Shown here: in pieces, positions 24,309 to 32,290 of the stretch
Numbering within the stretch: position 1 is the first letter of the stretch
How the letters are laid out: each line of letters opens with the position of its first letter
Origin: JBDHWG01 sp046328505
GTDB taxonomy: Bacteria; Chloroflexota; Anaerolineae; Epilineales; JAHCIE01
DNA length: 64,000 nucleotides
NCBI GenBank assembly: GCA_046328505.1
Contig: JAXLWL010000005.1
Span: forward strand, 372,001 to 436,000
Direction of reading: 5' to 3'
Translations under genes and position numbers: made by a program
Notes under the pieces: generated by a model
What the model saw: the letters and a program-made list of their open reading frames with translations, nothing else
The model's database searches: none
Told to the model about the DNA's origin: nothing

Positions 24309-25268
24309 CTATTCCGGCCCAAGCCCGTCTGATGCAACGACGGGAGATTGCTTCGCTTCGCTCGCAATGACGGCAGACGGTTCCTCGACCGCCCCCTTCT
24401 GCAGCCAGTCGAACACGGTGCGCAGGACGCCGAGGTCGTAGACGTAGGCGACGTGCGTGACACGCGCGCCGCGTTCCAGGTTGTACGCGATGTTGTCGGC
24501 CCCCTCCAGCCGCGGCGACAGCGGCGTTCCCATGAATGAGACCTTATCCGTTCCATCGTAGATCGCCAGGGCGCGCACGCCCTCCGGCACCTCCGGCGGC
24601 GCGTTCAGCTCCGCCAGCCAGGCGCTGCCCTCCGCGAAATCCTCGCAGAAGCGGCTCGGTTCATCCGGACAACGGAGCCTCCGCATCGCGTCCGGATCGA
24701 CGCCGTGGTTCGGGCTATCCAGCGTGACCAGCGAGCGCACCAGGTGGGCCGTTCCGTGTGTCTTCATCCACTTGCGGGCCAGCACCCCGCCCATGCTGTG
24801 CCCGACAATATCCACCTGCGTAATCTGGGGATTGCGTTGCTGGACATACCCCAGTACCCTCGTGACAAAACCGTCCAGGTCGGCCAGGTTCTCGTCCACG
24901 CTGTCGTCCCGCGTCTCGACGCCGTTCGGATCAACGTGCGGCTCGCCGCCCCAGCCGTAGGTCAGCGCCCACATCTCGTCCGGCTTGTAGCCCCACAGGC
25001 GAAATAGCAGCCGCGCCACGCCGAAGTTCCATGCCGCGCCCGTCGTGCCGTGGACGAAGATGACCGGCGTTCGCCGCACGCCGCCACCGCCGCCGCCCCA
25101 ACCGCCGACGCGTACCGGCTGGCCGAGGCTCGCCGTCTTGCCCGCGTCGAGAGGAGGCGTGAAGTCGTCGGGGAAACGGTCCAGGGCGCGCCAGTACCAG
25201 GCGATGCTGCCGCCGACGAGGCCGAGCATCGCCAACCCCAGCGCCGTGCGAGATGTAGTAGTGTTCAT
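24309..25268 (-). CDS. membrane-anchored lipase/esterase (alpha/beta hydrolase)
   Basis: A 319-aa protein with an N-terminal anchor (ALGLAMLGLVGGSIAWYW) and an alpha/beta-hydrolase fold. The oxyanion region VIFVHGTTGAAWNFG and the nucleophile elbow GHSMGGVLARKW are intact. The PNHG after the elbow (LDSPNHGVDP) is typical of triacylglycerol lipases. The final 20 or so residues (IASEAKQS...) are encoded by the interspersed repeat at 24343-24371, so the natural C-terminus has probably been replaced or extended. GAGG precedes the ATG. Confidence 0.8.
   Translation of the reverse strand: MNTTTSRTALGLAMLGLVGGSIAWYWRALDRFPDDFTPPLDAGKTASLGQPVRVGGWGGGGGGVRRTPVIFVHGTTGAAWNFGVARLLFRLWGYKPDEMWALTYGWGGEPHVDPNGVETRDDSVDENLADLDGFVTRVLGYVQQRNPQITQVDIVGHSMGGVLARKWMKTHGTAHLVRSLVTLDSPNHGVDPDAMRRLRCPDEPSRFCEDFAEGSAWLAELNAPPEVPEGVRALAIYDGTDKVSFMGTPLSPRLEGADNIAYNLERGARVTHVAYVYDLGVLRTVFDWLQKGAVEEPSAVIASEAKQSPVVASDGLGPE
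24343..24371. repeat. interspersed repeat inside a gene end
   Basis: GAGATTGCTTCGCTTCG and CTCGCAATGAC form the short core of the repeat family. It lies within the 3' end of the lipase frame. Confidence 0.75.
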
Positions 25269-25342
25269 GGTCTTGCCTCACAGGGGTCTTGAACGAAAGT
25301 ATAGACGCGCCTTCCCTGGGCAACCAACACTGCCTGCATTAC

Positions 25343-25372
25343 TTGACCCCGCCGCGCGCGCTCTGCTATCCT
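25343..25372 (+). promoter_or_regulatory. promoter of the SLC13 transporter gene
   Basis: TTGACC (25343-25348), an 18-nt spacer and TATCCT (25367-25372), about 50 nt before the start codon. Confidence 0.55.
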
Positions 25373-25422
25373 TCGCCATGTGAGCGTCCCCTCGCTCCAA
25401 CCGGCATTGCCGAGGTGATCCT

Positions 25423-27312
25423 ATGGGCTCGGGCATGATTATCACGTTCGTCATCCTGACGGTGACGATTCTATTGTTTGTGTTCAGCAAGCTGCGGCCG
25501 GACTTGGTCGCGGTGATCTCGCTGCTGGCCCTCTTCCTAGCCGGCGTCATCACGCCCAAGCAGGCCCTCGCCGGTTTCAGCGATACGACGGTCATTCTCG
25601 TGGCGGCGCTGTTCGTCGTCGGCGAGGGACTGTCGCGCACGGGCATCACTCACTGGCTGGGCCAGCAGCTCATGCGCCAGGCGGGCGACAGCCAGACCCG
25701 CCTGCTCATCGTCCTTATGGTGGGAACGGGCCTCATCTCGGCATTCCTCAGCAACACCGGCACGGTCGCCATGCTCCTGCCGGCCGCCGTCGCCGCGGCG
25801 TGGCGTCTCAAGAGCATTCCGTCGCGCTTCCTGATTCCTATGGCCTTCGCCGCCAGCCTCGGCGGTCTGCTGACCCTCATCGGCTCGCCCACCAACATCG
25901 TCGTGTCCGACACGTTGAGCGCCGCCGGCATGGCCCCGTTCAGCTTCTTCAGCTTCGCCCTCATCGGAGCGCCGCTGCTCGTGGCGTCTGTTGTGCTGCT
26001 CGTGTTCCTCGCGCCGCGCCTCCTCCCCGACCGTTCGACCGGTCGGCCCCCCGTCGAGGCCGCAGCGGCGGTCGAGCAGATGGCCGAGTCGTACAGTCTC
26101 CAGTCGCGGCTCTTCGTGCTGGAAGTAGGCCCGGAGATCGGCGCATCGGGCCGAAGCCTCGAGGACATCGGGCTGGGCGAACGCTACAGCGTCTCCGTCC
26201 TGCGCGTCGAGCGGGCGGCGCCGGAGAGCAAGGCCACAGGTATCGCGCGCCTGCGGGAGTTACAGCACAACCTTCGGGACGAGGAACACCTGGACCTGCC
26301 AAACGCGGCCACCATCGTGCAGCCCGGCGATCTTCTCATCGTGAAGGGGAGGCCCGAGCGCGTGCAGCAGGTGGCGGCCGACCTGGGGCTGGGCATCCAG
26401 GAACTGACCGGCGACGATGAGACTCTTGTCAACGTGCTGGTGTCCCAAGAGGTCGGTGTGGCGGAGGTGCTGATCGCGCCGCGCTCGGACTACGCGGGAC
26501 GGAGGCTGGCGGAGAGTGATATTGCCCAGAAGTTCGGCGTCCAGGTTCTGTCTCTGCTGCGCGGCAGCAACCTTGTGTCGCGCCAGGATACCCGGCTCGC
26601 CCTGGGGGACTCGCTCCTGGTGCGCGGGCCGTGGTCGGGCATCGATCGCATGCGCGAGGACGGCGACAACTTCGTCGTAGTCGGTGAGCCAGAAGCGATG
26701 GCCCGCCAGGTATCGCACTTTGGCATGCAGACGCTGATCGCCGCTGTGGCGCTCATCGGCATGATTTTTCTGATGGTGACGAGCATCGTTCCGCCGGTCA
26801 TGGCGGCCCTGCTGGCGGCGGTCGTGATGGTGCTGGGCGGCGCGGTCACGCCCGAGGGCGCCTACCGCTCAATCAACTGGACGACGGTCGTGCTGATCGC
26901 GGCGATGCTGCCGATGAGCACGGCGATGGAGGTCACCGGCGGGGCGGCGTTCATCGCCAATACCCTGGTTGGCAGTTTGGGAACGATTGGCCCACTGGCG
27001 GTGCTGGCCGGGGTCTTCGTCCTCACCGCGGGGTTGAGCCAGGTCATGAGCAACACGGCGACGACGGTGCTTCTGGCCCCGATTGTTCTGGAAACGGCGG
27101 GGTTGTTGGGGGTGTCACCGTACCCGATGCTGATGATGGTGGCCGTGGGCGCGGCCGCCGCCTTCCTGACCCCGATCGCGTCGCCGACGAATATGCTGGT
27201 GTACGCGCCGGGCGGCTACGTTTTCGGCGACTATGCCAAAATCGGCCTGCCGCTGCTCATTCTCGTGTTCATCGTGAGCATGCTTCTCGTACCGTTCATC
27301 TGGCCGTTCTGA
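25423..27312 (+). CDS. SLC13/DASS-family permease with RCK_C domains
   Basis: A 629-aa transporter of the divalent anion:Na+ symporter family. Each half has the sodium-site motif: SNTGTVAML with GSPTNIVVS in the first, SNTATTVLL with ASPTNMLVY in the second. Two TrkA-C (RCK_C) regulatory domains sit between the halves (about 215-420). This is the common arrangement in bacterial SLC13 proteins for sulfate, dicarboxylates or other anions. AGGTGAT precedes the ATG. The substrate is unknown. Confidence 0.9.
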   Translation: MGSGMIITFVILTVTILLFVFSKLRPDLVAVISLLALFLAGVITPKQALAGFSDTTVILVAALFVVGEGLSRTGITHWLGQQLMRQAGDSQTRLLIVLMVGTGLISAFLSNTGTVAMLLPAAVAAAWRLKSIPSRFLIPMAFAASLGGLLTLIGSPTNIVVSDTLSAAGMAPFSFFSFALIGAPLLVASVVLLVFLAPRLLPDRSTGRPPVEAAAAVEQMAESYSLQSRLFVLEVGPEIGASGRSLEDIGLGERYSVSVLRVERAAPESKATGIARLRELQHNLRDEEHLDLPNAATIVQPGDLLIVKGRPERVQQVAADLGLGIQELTGDDETLVNVLVSQEVGVAEVLIAPRSDYAGRRLAESDIAQKFGVQVLSLLRGSNLVSRQDTRLALGDSLLVRGPWSGIDRMREDGDNFVVVGEPEAMARQVSHFGMQTLIAAVALIGMIFLMVTSIVPPVMAALLAAVVMVLGGAVTPEGAYRSINWTTVVLIAAMLPMSTAMEVTGGAAFIANTLVGSLGTIGPLAVLAGVFVLTAGLSQVMSNTATTVLLAPIVLETAGLLGVSPYPMLMMVAVGAAAAFLTPIASPTNMLVYAPGGYVFGDYAKIGLPLLILVFIVSMLLVPFIWPF

Positions 27313-27384
27313 GAGCAGGATGCTGCCACGCTGAGCGGAGCGAAGCGTCCCCAATTCCACCGTCAATTTTGGACCGCCGGACCC

Positions 27385-27413
27385 TTGCGGAACGGCGCGG
27401 TCCGTGATATACT
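27385..27413 (+). promoter_or_regulatory. orphan promoter with extended -10
   Basis: TTGCGG (27385-27390), a 17-nt spacer and TATACT (27408-27413), with TGA forming an extended -10. No plus-strand gene lies in the following 1.8 kb. Confidence 0.65.
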
Positions 27414-27419
27414 CTTTAT

Positions 27420-27605
27420 GCCGCAGTGCGTTATAGACGCGCCATCCGGGACGATGGATTCGGCCAGGCAATCCTCTCTGGGAGGGGTGCGCCTGGCCGT
27501 TGTTGCCCATCTTTCAGCCGGTCACGGTGAGGAGCCACGACGGAACAATCTCACGGCGGATCGTAGGCCAGGTCACAGCGGTACAGACGGTCCTTCGCAC
27601 CGGGC
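27420..27605 (+). ncRNA. candidate non-coding RNA of unknown class
   Basis: Downstream of the orphan promoter the sequence can form ordered hairpins: CCATC/GATGG near 27443-27458 and an 8-bp stem GGCCAGGC/GCCTGGCC near 27464-27500 with inner CCTC/GAGG pairing. No convincing ORF or known RNA signature (tmRNA, RNase P, SRP, T-box) was recognised. The 3' end is unknown; the repeat at 27607 follows. Confidence 0.35.
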
Positions 27606-27606
27606 G

Positions 27607-27759
27607 GAGATTGCTTCACTGAGATGAAAATAGCGCGGCTGTCGCCCTGAGCGTAGCGAAGGGCCTCCAACGGCACCGGGATGCTTCGCTCCGCTCAGCA
27701 TGACATTTTCATACTTACGGGTGACCCATGGGTCATATAGACTGCGCTCGCAATGACGG
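27607..27759. repeat. 153-bp interspersed repeat, copy 2
   Basis: Nearly identical to 1637-1789, same orientation, five mismatches by eye. It abuts the end of the photolyase gene. An extra related fragment (CACGCTGAGCGGAGCGAAGC) lies near 27327-27347. Confidence 0.85.
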
Positions 27760-27777
27760 CGGGGCCAGAGTTAACAA

Positions 27778-29145
27778 TCAGGATAGTGGCGGATTGGCGC
27801 GGATGTACGCGTCCACGTCGAACTTGCGCTTCAGGCCGGCGAAGTTCATGTAGCGGATCTTGCCAAAGATGGGGCGCTCGGGCCACGGGCGGTCGTGGAT
27901 GCCACCGATGCACCAGGCGACGCCGGTATAGCCGTTCGGGTCGCGCCCATCTAGCTCATAGCGGTCGTTGAGAGCAATGGCCGTCTCCAGCGCTTCTTCG
28001 GGCGAGGCGCTCCATTCCAGGAGCTTCTTGCCCCAGTACATGCGCAGGTAGTTGTGCATCTTGCCGTGGCGCACCATCTGTGCCTGGGCCGCGTTCCAGG
28101 CGAGGTCCGCTGTCCGCCCGAACTCTAGCTCGTCGCGGGTGTAGAGATGCGGTCGGCGGTCGGCGCGGTGGTCGTCGAGCGTCTTCTTCGCCCACCCCTT
28201 GAACGCGGCGGCGCTGTCGTAGGCGGGCTGGTAGAGGCAGAAGTTGTCGGAGAGCTCGCGGCGCACGATAAGCTCTTCAAGGAAGGCGTCCACGCTCTCG
28301 CCGTCTTCGTCGCGGCAGCGAGCCGCCTCCCACGCGGCGCGCTGCGGGGCGAGTTGGCCGAAGTGGAAGTATGGGCTGAGGTCGGACTGGCCATCGATGG
28401 CAGGATTATTGCGATTGTGAGCGTAGGCCGCCAGGCGCCGGGTGAGAAAGGTGTCGAGGGCGGCGCGGGCCGCGGTCTCGCCGGGCGCAAACCCGGCGGC
28501 CGGTGCGACGGATGTGTCGGCGCGGAGGGCCGCGCGAACGGCGGCCCAGTCGGTGGCGTTTTCTGGATCGCCGTGCGGGTGAGGCTGGAGTGGCGGCAGA
28601 TCGGTGAGGTACTCGGGCAAGAGGCGTTTTATCTTGGGCCGAAAGGTATACGCCCCGTGCTCTTCCTTGTCTGAGGCCAGCCAGGCGGGTACGATGTTGT
28701 GGGCGTCGACCTCGTAGAGGGGGACGCTGAGGCGCTGCGCTACGGTGTCGCGCCAGGCGCGGCCAATGCGCAGCGGCGAGAAGTCGGCCACGACGAGGGC
28801 CGCTGCGTAGGCGTGAACCGCGCGCGGAACTTCGTCGGCCGGGTCGCCGTCGAGAAGTTGAAAGCTGACGTTGTGCCGGCGGAGAGTCTGTTCAACCTCT
28901 TCGAGCCCGGCCAGCATGAATTGATAGTGGCGGTCGGTCGCGCCCGGGAACATCGGGGTTAGCGCGAAGACGACCCGCAGCGGCAGGTCGAGCTTCAGCG
29001 CCCACTCCTGGGCATACAGCAGCGCCGGATTGTCCTGCGCCCGCTGGTCCCGACTCATCCAGTACATCACGCACTGGGCCTGGACCGGACGTTCGGCAGT
29101 ATTGAGGCGGCGGGCGCGGCGTGGATCGACGAGGGTGACACTCAT
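27778..29145 (-). CDS. phr: class II CPD photolyase
   Basis: Light-driven repair of cyclobutane pyrimidine dimers. The 455-aa protein has the class II N-terminal signature YWMSRDQRAQDNPALLYAQ, a Rossmann-like antenna domain, and the C-terminal FAD-binding helical domain (YFHFGQLAPQRAAWE, ELIVRRELSDNFC, GKMHNYLRMYWGKKLLEW, YELDGRDPNGYTGVAWCIGG). These patterns are class II, not class I. The divergent gene at 29239 starts about 90 nt away. A DCC protein lies beyond it; such proteins are often seen near photolyases. Confidence 0.92.
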   Translation of the reverse strand: MSVTLVDPRRARRLNTAERPVQAQCVMYWMSRDQRAQDNPALLYAQEWALKLDLPLRVVFALTPMFPGATDRHYQFMLAGLEEVEQTLRRHNVSFQLLDGDPADEVPRAVHAYAAALVVADFSPLRIGRAWRDTVAQRLSVPLYEVDAHNIVPAWLASDKEEHGAYTFRPKIKRLLPEYLTDLPPLQPHPHGDPENATDWAAVRAALRADTSVAPAAGFAPGETAARAALDTFLTRRLAAYAHNRNNPAIDGQSDLSPYFHFGQLAPQRAAWEAARCRDEDGESVDAFLEELIVRRELSDNFCLYQPAYDSAAAFKGWAKKTLDDHRADRRPHLYTRDELEFGRTADLAWNAAQAQMVRHGKMHNYLRMYWGKKLLEWSASPEEALETAIALNDRYELDGRDPNGYTGVAWCIGGIHDRPWPERPIFGKIRYMNFAGLKRKFDVDAYIRANPPLS

Positions 29146-29238
29146 GGCAGCGGTTCTCCGAGGGACATTCTGCCCCTATTGAGCCGGCCAGAGCGCCCAA
29201 TCTTTCCAGCCGACCGCTCGGGAAAAGAGAGATGTGCA

Positions 29239-30078
29239 ATGCTAGAGGATTTGCCTGAGACGACCAAGACGATGGAGACGGCAGACATTGGGCCGACCCG
29301 GTCGCTGAAAACGTTGACCGCGTTGCCGGAGGAGGAGCGCGACGAGTGGGTGCGCCGCTTTCTCCCGCCGCATTTCCTCGACGAGTACAACATCGACCGC
29401 GAGACGTTTCTCAACCTTGAGGGTGAGCGCGTCGTCAAGCACGGCGGCTCGCCCCACACGGGCGAGGCCTGGCTGTCGATCTGGCGGCGGTTGAGTGACC
29501 GCGACCCGCTGTTGTACGGCGAGGCGCGCGATACGCCGAATGGGCAGGTCGAGCTGACCTTTCTGACGACCAACGACCCGACCGCGCCGCGCTTCGAGGT
29601 CGACACCGACGGACACGGGCGCTCGACGATGCTGGGCAAGGCGCGCCGCAACGTCGAGGCCGAGATCGAGTCGATGAACGCGGGGCTGGCGCCGGGGCAG
29701 GTCCGCAAGGGCCTTGGCCTGGTGCTCAAGGAAGTGCTGCCGTACTTCGAGCGATTCCTGCAGGCCCTGGAGCACGAGTTCTTCTTCGCCTATCCGCTGG
29801 GCTATCATAATGCCATTCTGATGGAGCGTTGGGGCTTCGACTACCTGTATGGCGGGGCCTACATGAACGAGCTCAACGAGCGCTTCCAGCCGGGCGGCGA
29901 CCTGTACGCCCGTCTCGACGGCTCGACGCCGTTCCGCCACCCGCGGGCGGCCGCCACAGTGCGCGGGCGCAGCTGGGCTATCCATGACGGCATCCTCGGC
30001 GAGCCGCTGGATCCCATCAAGCTGGTCAAGCACCTTGGCCACGATGCGGAGATCTGCACGTTCGACGGTCCGTATTGA
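29239..30078 (+). CDS. conserved protein of unknown function
   Basis: A 279-aa protein that I do not recognise. It is soluble, with an acidic N-terminus, a middle beta-type region (VELTFLTTNDPTAPRFEVD), a Lys/Glu-rich helix (KARRNVEAEIESMNAGLAP) and an aromatic-rich stretch (EHEFFFAYPLGYHNAILMERWGFDYLYGG in part). No signal peptide. An in-frame start at 29179 exists, but 29239 begins just after AGAGAGATG and is preferred. It lies 13 nt upstream of the recoded DCC gene, so the two are probably cotranscribed and may share a function. Confidence 0.7.
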   Translation: MLEDLPETTKTMETADIGPTRSLKTLTALPEEERDEWVRRFLPPHFLDEYNIDRETFLNLEGERVVKHGGSPHTGEAWLSIWRRLSDRDPLLYGEARDTPNGQVELTFLTTNDPTAPRFEVDTDGHGRSTMLGKARRNVEAEIESMNAGLAPGQVRKGLGLVLKEVLPYFERFLQALEHEFFFAYPLGYHNAILMERWGFDYLYGGAYMNELNERFQPGGDLYARLDGSTPFRHPRAAATVRGRSWAIHDGILGEPLDPIKLVKHLGHDAEICTFDGPY

Positions 30079-30091
30079 TGCGGAGGCGCCT

Positions 30092-30523
30092 GTGGCGTTC
30101 CTGGCTACACCGGTTACCCTGATCTTCGACGGCAGCTGAGACTTCTGAACGCTGTGTATGGTGCTCGTGCAGCGCCTCGACCGTCACCAGAGGGTGCATA
30201 TCGTCCCGTTCCAACAGCCCGGTGTCCTGACGGACGCCGGGCTGACGGTCGCTCAGGCGGAGGGCGCGGCGTGGGTCGTCGACGGCCGGGGGCGACGCTA
30301 CCGGGGCGCCGCCGCCATAAACGCGGCCCTGGCCGCCGCGCTCGGCTGGCCCTGGCTGCTGAGCGCCTACTTCTGGCCGGGCGTCATGGGCGTCGAGGAC
30401 GCGGTGTACGCGTGGGTCGCGCGCAACCGCAGCCACTTCCCCGGCCTCACCCCGTACTGCGACCGCCCCGGCGCCCACTGTGGCCCACTGTCTGATGCCC
30501 CAATTGCCCGGCGCGACGAGTAG
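30092..30523 (+). CDS. DCC-family (DUF393) oxidoreductase with two in-frame TGA (probable selenoprotein, UxxU)
   Basis: Read from the GTG at 30092 (GGAGG at 30082-30086, 5-nt spacing), the 143-codon frame gives MAFLATPVTLIFDGS-TGA-DF-TGA-TLCMVLVQRLD and then a typical DCC protein (DAVYAWVARNRSHFPG, C-terminal YCDRPGAHC). The TGA codons (30137-30139, 30146-30148) fall exactly on the two cysteines of the family motif DGxCxxC. No other stop interrupts the frame. The likeliest reading is two selenocysteines forming a U-x-x-U redox site. A stem-loop just downstream could be a SECIS. Ordinary gene calling would give a 121-aa fragment from 30158 with no active site. A pseudogene is the alternative. 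Confidence 0.75.
30149..30175 (+). promoter_or_regulatory. candidate bacterial SECIS element (DCC gene)
   Basis: CGCTG (30150-30154) pairs with CAGCG (30170-30174), extended by three G-U wobbles; the 9-nt loop (30158-30166) contains GGU. The stem starts 10 nt after the first TGA and 1 nt after the second, in the region where bacterial SECIS hairpins lie. Confidence 0.4.
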
Positions 30524-30568
30524 GGCTAGAATAGACGATAGAGCAGCCGAACAACGTAGAAGAAGATC

Positions 30569-30640
30569 GCCACGGAGGCACAGAGAGCACAGAGGGCTTC
30601 AGGTATATCACATCCTCTGTGTTCTCTGTGCCTTTGTGGC
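30569..30640. repeat. long imperfect inverted repeat
   Basis: Arms 30569-30595 and 30614-30640 pair with three mismatches in 27 bp around an 18-nt loop. The core reads GCACAGAG...CTCTGTGC. It lies 105 nt before ubiD and could act as a hairpin on either strand; no transposase is nearby. Confidence 0.8.
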
Positions 30641-30744
30641 AGTGCCTCTTGTTTGCAGTCGGAAGTAAGGAACCGCGGTTCCAGCGGCACGGGACTGAGG
30701 AAAAACAAAACGTATTCGTTCCACGCAGAACAGGCGGAGTCATC

Positions 30745-32265
30745 ATGGCGTACGGCAGTCTAAACGAATTCGTGCAATTCCTCGAAAGGCGCGGGCAGCT
30801 CAAGCGCGTCAAGGCCCGCGTCTCCAATATCCTCGAAATCACAGAAATCACCGACCGCGTCAGCAAAGGCCCGGCGAGCCAGAACGTCGCCCTCCTTTTC
30901 GAGAACGTCGAGGGCCACGACATCCCGGTCCTCATCAACATGTTCGGCAGCGAGCAGCGCATGGCGTGGGCGCTCGGCGTCCAGAAGCTCGACGAGATCG
31001 GCGAGCGTGTGGGCAGCCTCATCACGCCGGAGATGCCGCGCACGCTGATGGACAAGGCCAGCAAGGGCATGGAGCTCCTCGGCGTTGCCCGCGCCGTCGC
31101 GCCGAAGATCGTCGCCAAAGGCGCGTGCCAGGAAATCGTCATGCGCGACGACTTCTCCCTGTACGGGCTGCCGATCCTCCAGTGCTGGCCCCAGGACGCC
31201 GGCCAGTATATCACGCTGCCGTCCGTTTTCTCTCGCGACCCGGTGAGCGGCCGCCGCAACGTCGGCATGTACCGCCTCCAGGTCTACGATGAGCGAACGC
31301 TCGGCATGCATTGGCAGCGTCACAAGGGCGGCACCGAGCACCAGCGCGTCGCCCAGGAGACGCACAAGCCCACCATCCCCGTCGCCGTCTCCCTCGGCGG
31401 CGACCCGGCCATCACGTGGTCCGGCTCTGCGCCACTCCCGCCGGACATCGATGAGATGATGCTGGCCGGGTTCCTGCGCGGCAAGCCGGTCGAGCTCGTT
31501 CGTTGCGTCTCGCAGCCGCTAGAGGTGCCCGCCGACGCCGACATTATCATCGAGGGCTACCTGGACCCCAACGAGCAGCGCGTCGAGGGGCCGTTCGGCG
31601 ACCACACCGGCTACTACTCCCTGGCCGACACGTACCCCGTCATGCACGTCACGGCCATCACGCGCCGCCGCCGCCCCATCTACCCGACGACCATCGTTGG
31701 CAAGCCGCCGATGGAGGACTACTGGATGGGCAAGGCAACGGAGCGCATGTTCCTCCCGCTGATGCGCCTGTTCCAGGGAGAGATTGTGGACGTGAACATG
31801 CCCGCCGAGGGCGCGTTCCATAACCTCGTCATCGTTTCCATCAAGAAGCGCTATCCCGGCCAGCCGCGCAAGGTGATGTACGGACTGTGGGGCATGGGGC
31901 TGATGATGCTCGCCAAGACGATTGTCGTCGTAGACGAAGACGTGGACGTGCACAACCTGTCGCAGGTCGCGTTCGAGGTGCTGGCGAACTACGACCCGAA
32001 GCGCGATGTCGTCATCGTGGATGGGCCGACGGACGACCTGGACCACGCCTCGCTGGAGAAGAACTTCGGCGGGAAGATGGGAATCGACGCGACGCGGAAG
32101 ACGGCGCGCGACCCCGGCCCGCACCAGACCTGGCCGGACGAGATTTTCATGTCGCCCGATATTCGCGCCCTGGTGGACCAGAAGTGGGCGCAGTACGGGC
32201 TGGGCAGCTTCATCGGCCACGAGGGGAAGAGGACGCCGCCACCCGGCGCGCTCAAGAAGCGCTAG
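30745..32265 (+). CDS. ubiD: UbiD-family decarboxylase
   Basis: A 506-aa member of the prenylated-FMN-dependent (de)carboxylase family. It starts MAYGSLNEFVQFLERRGQLKRV, and has RNVGMYRLQVYDERTLGMHWQRHKGG (in part), AVSLGGDPAITW, EGPFGDHTGYYS with its catalytic Glu, and the C-terminal DPGPHQTWPDEIFMS. The ATG at 30745 follows GGAG by about 7 nt; the longer frame to 30619 runs through the inverted repeat. A UbiX-like flavoprotein is encoded at 42.7 kb but is not the nearest paralogue by sequence. Substrate (menaquinone/ubiquinone precursor or aromatic acid) unknown. Confidence 0.88.
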   Translation: MAYGSLNEFVQFLERRGQLKRVKARVSNILEITEITDRVSKGPASQNVALLFENVEGHDIPVLINMFGSEQRMAWALGVQKLDEIGERVGSLITPEMPRTLMDKASKGMELLGVARAVAPKIVAKGACQEIVMRDDFSLYGLPILQCWPQDAGQYITLPSVFSRDPVSGRRNVGMYRLQVYDERTLGMHWQRHKGGTEHQRVAQETHKPTIPVAVSLGGDPAITWSGSAPLPPDIDEMMLAGFLRGKPVELVRCVSQPLEVPADADIIIEGYLDPNEQRVEGPFGDHTGYYSLADTYPVMHVTAITRRRRPIYPTTIVGKPPMEDYWMGKATERMFLPLMRLFQGEIVDVNMPAEGAFHNLVIVSIKKRYPGQPRKVMYGLWGMGLMMLAKTIVVVDEDVDVHNLSQVAFEVLANYDPKRDVVIVDGPTDDLDHASLEKNFGGKMGIDATRKTARDPGPHQTWPDEIFMSPDIRALVDQKWAQYGLGSFIGHEGKRTPPPGALKKR

Positions 32266-32290
32266 GGATATGACCGGGGACAGTCGACTG

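Noticed and set aside
27420..27605. tmRNA, RNase P RNA or SRP RNA
   Set aside because: I looked for the tRNA-like ends of tmRNA, GAGGAAAGTC of RNase P and GGTCAGG...GGAAGG of SRP and found none.
30158..30523. DCC gene starting at ATG 30158
   Set aside because: This start has no Shine-Dalgarno and drops the DGxCxxC active site. The upstream frame continues with a perfect DCC N-terminus through two TGA codons to a GTG with GGAGG.
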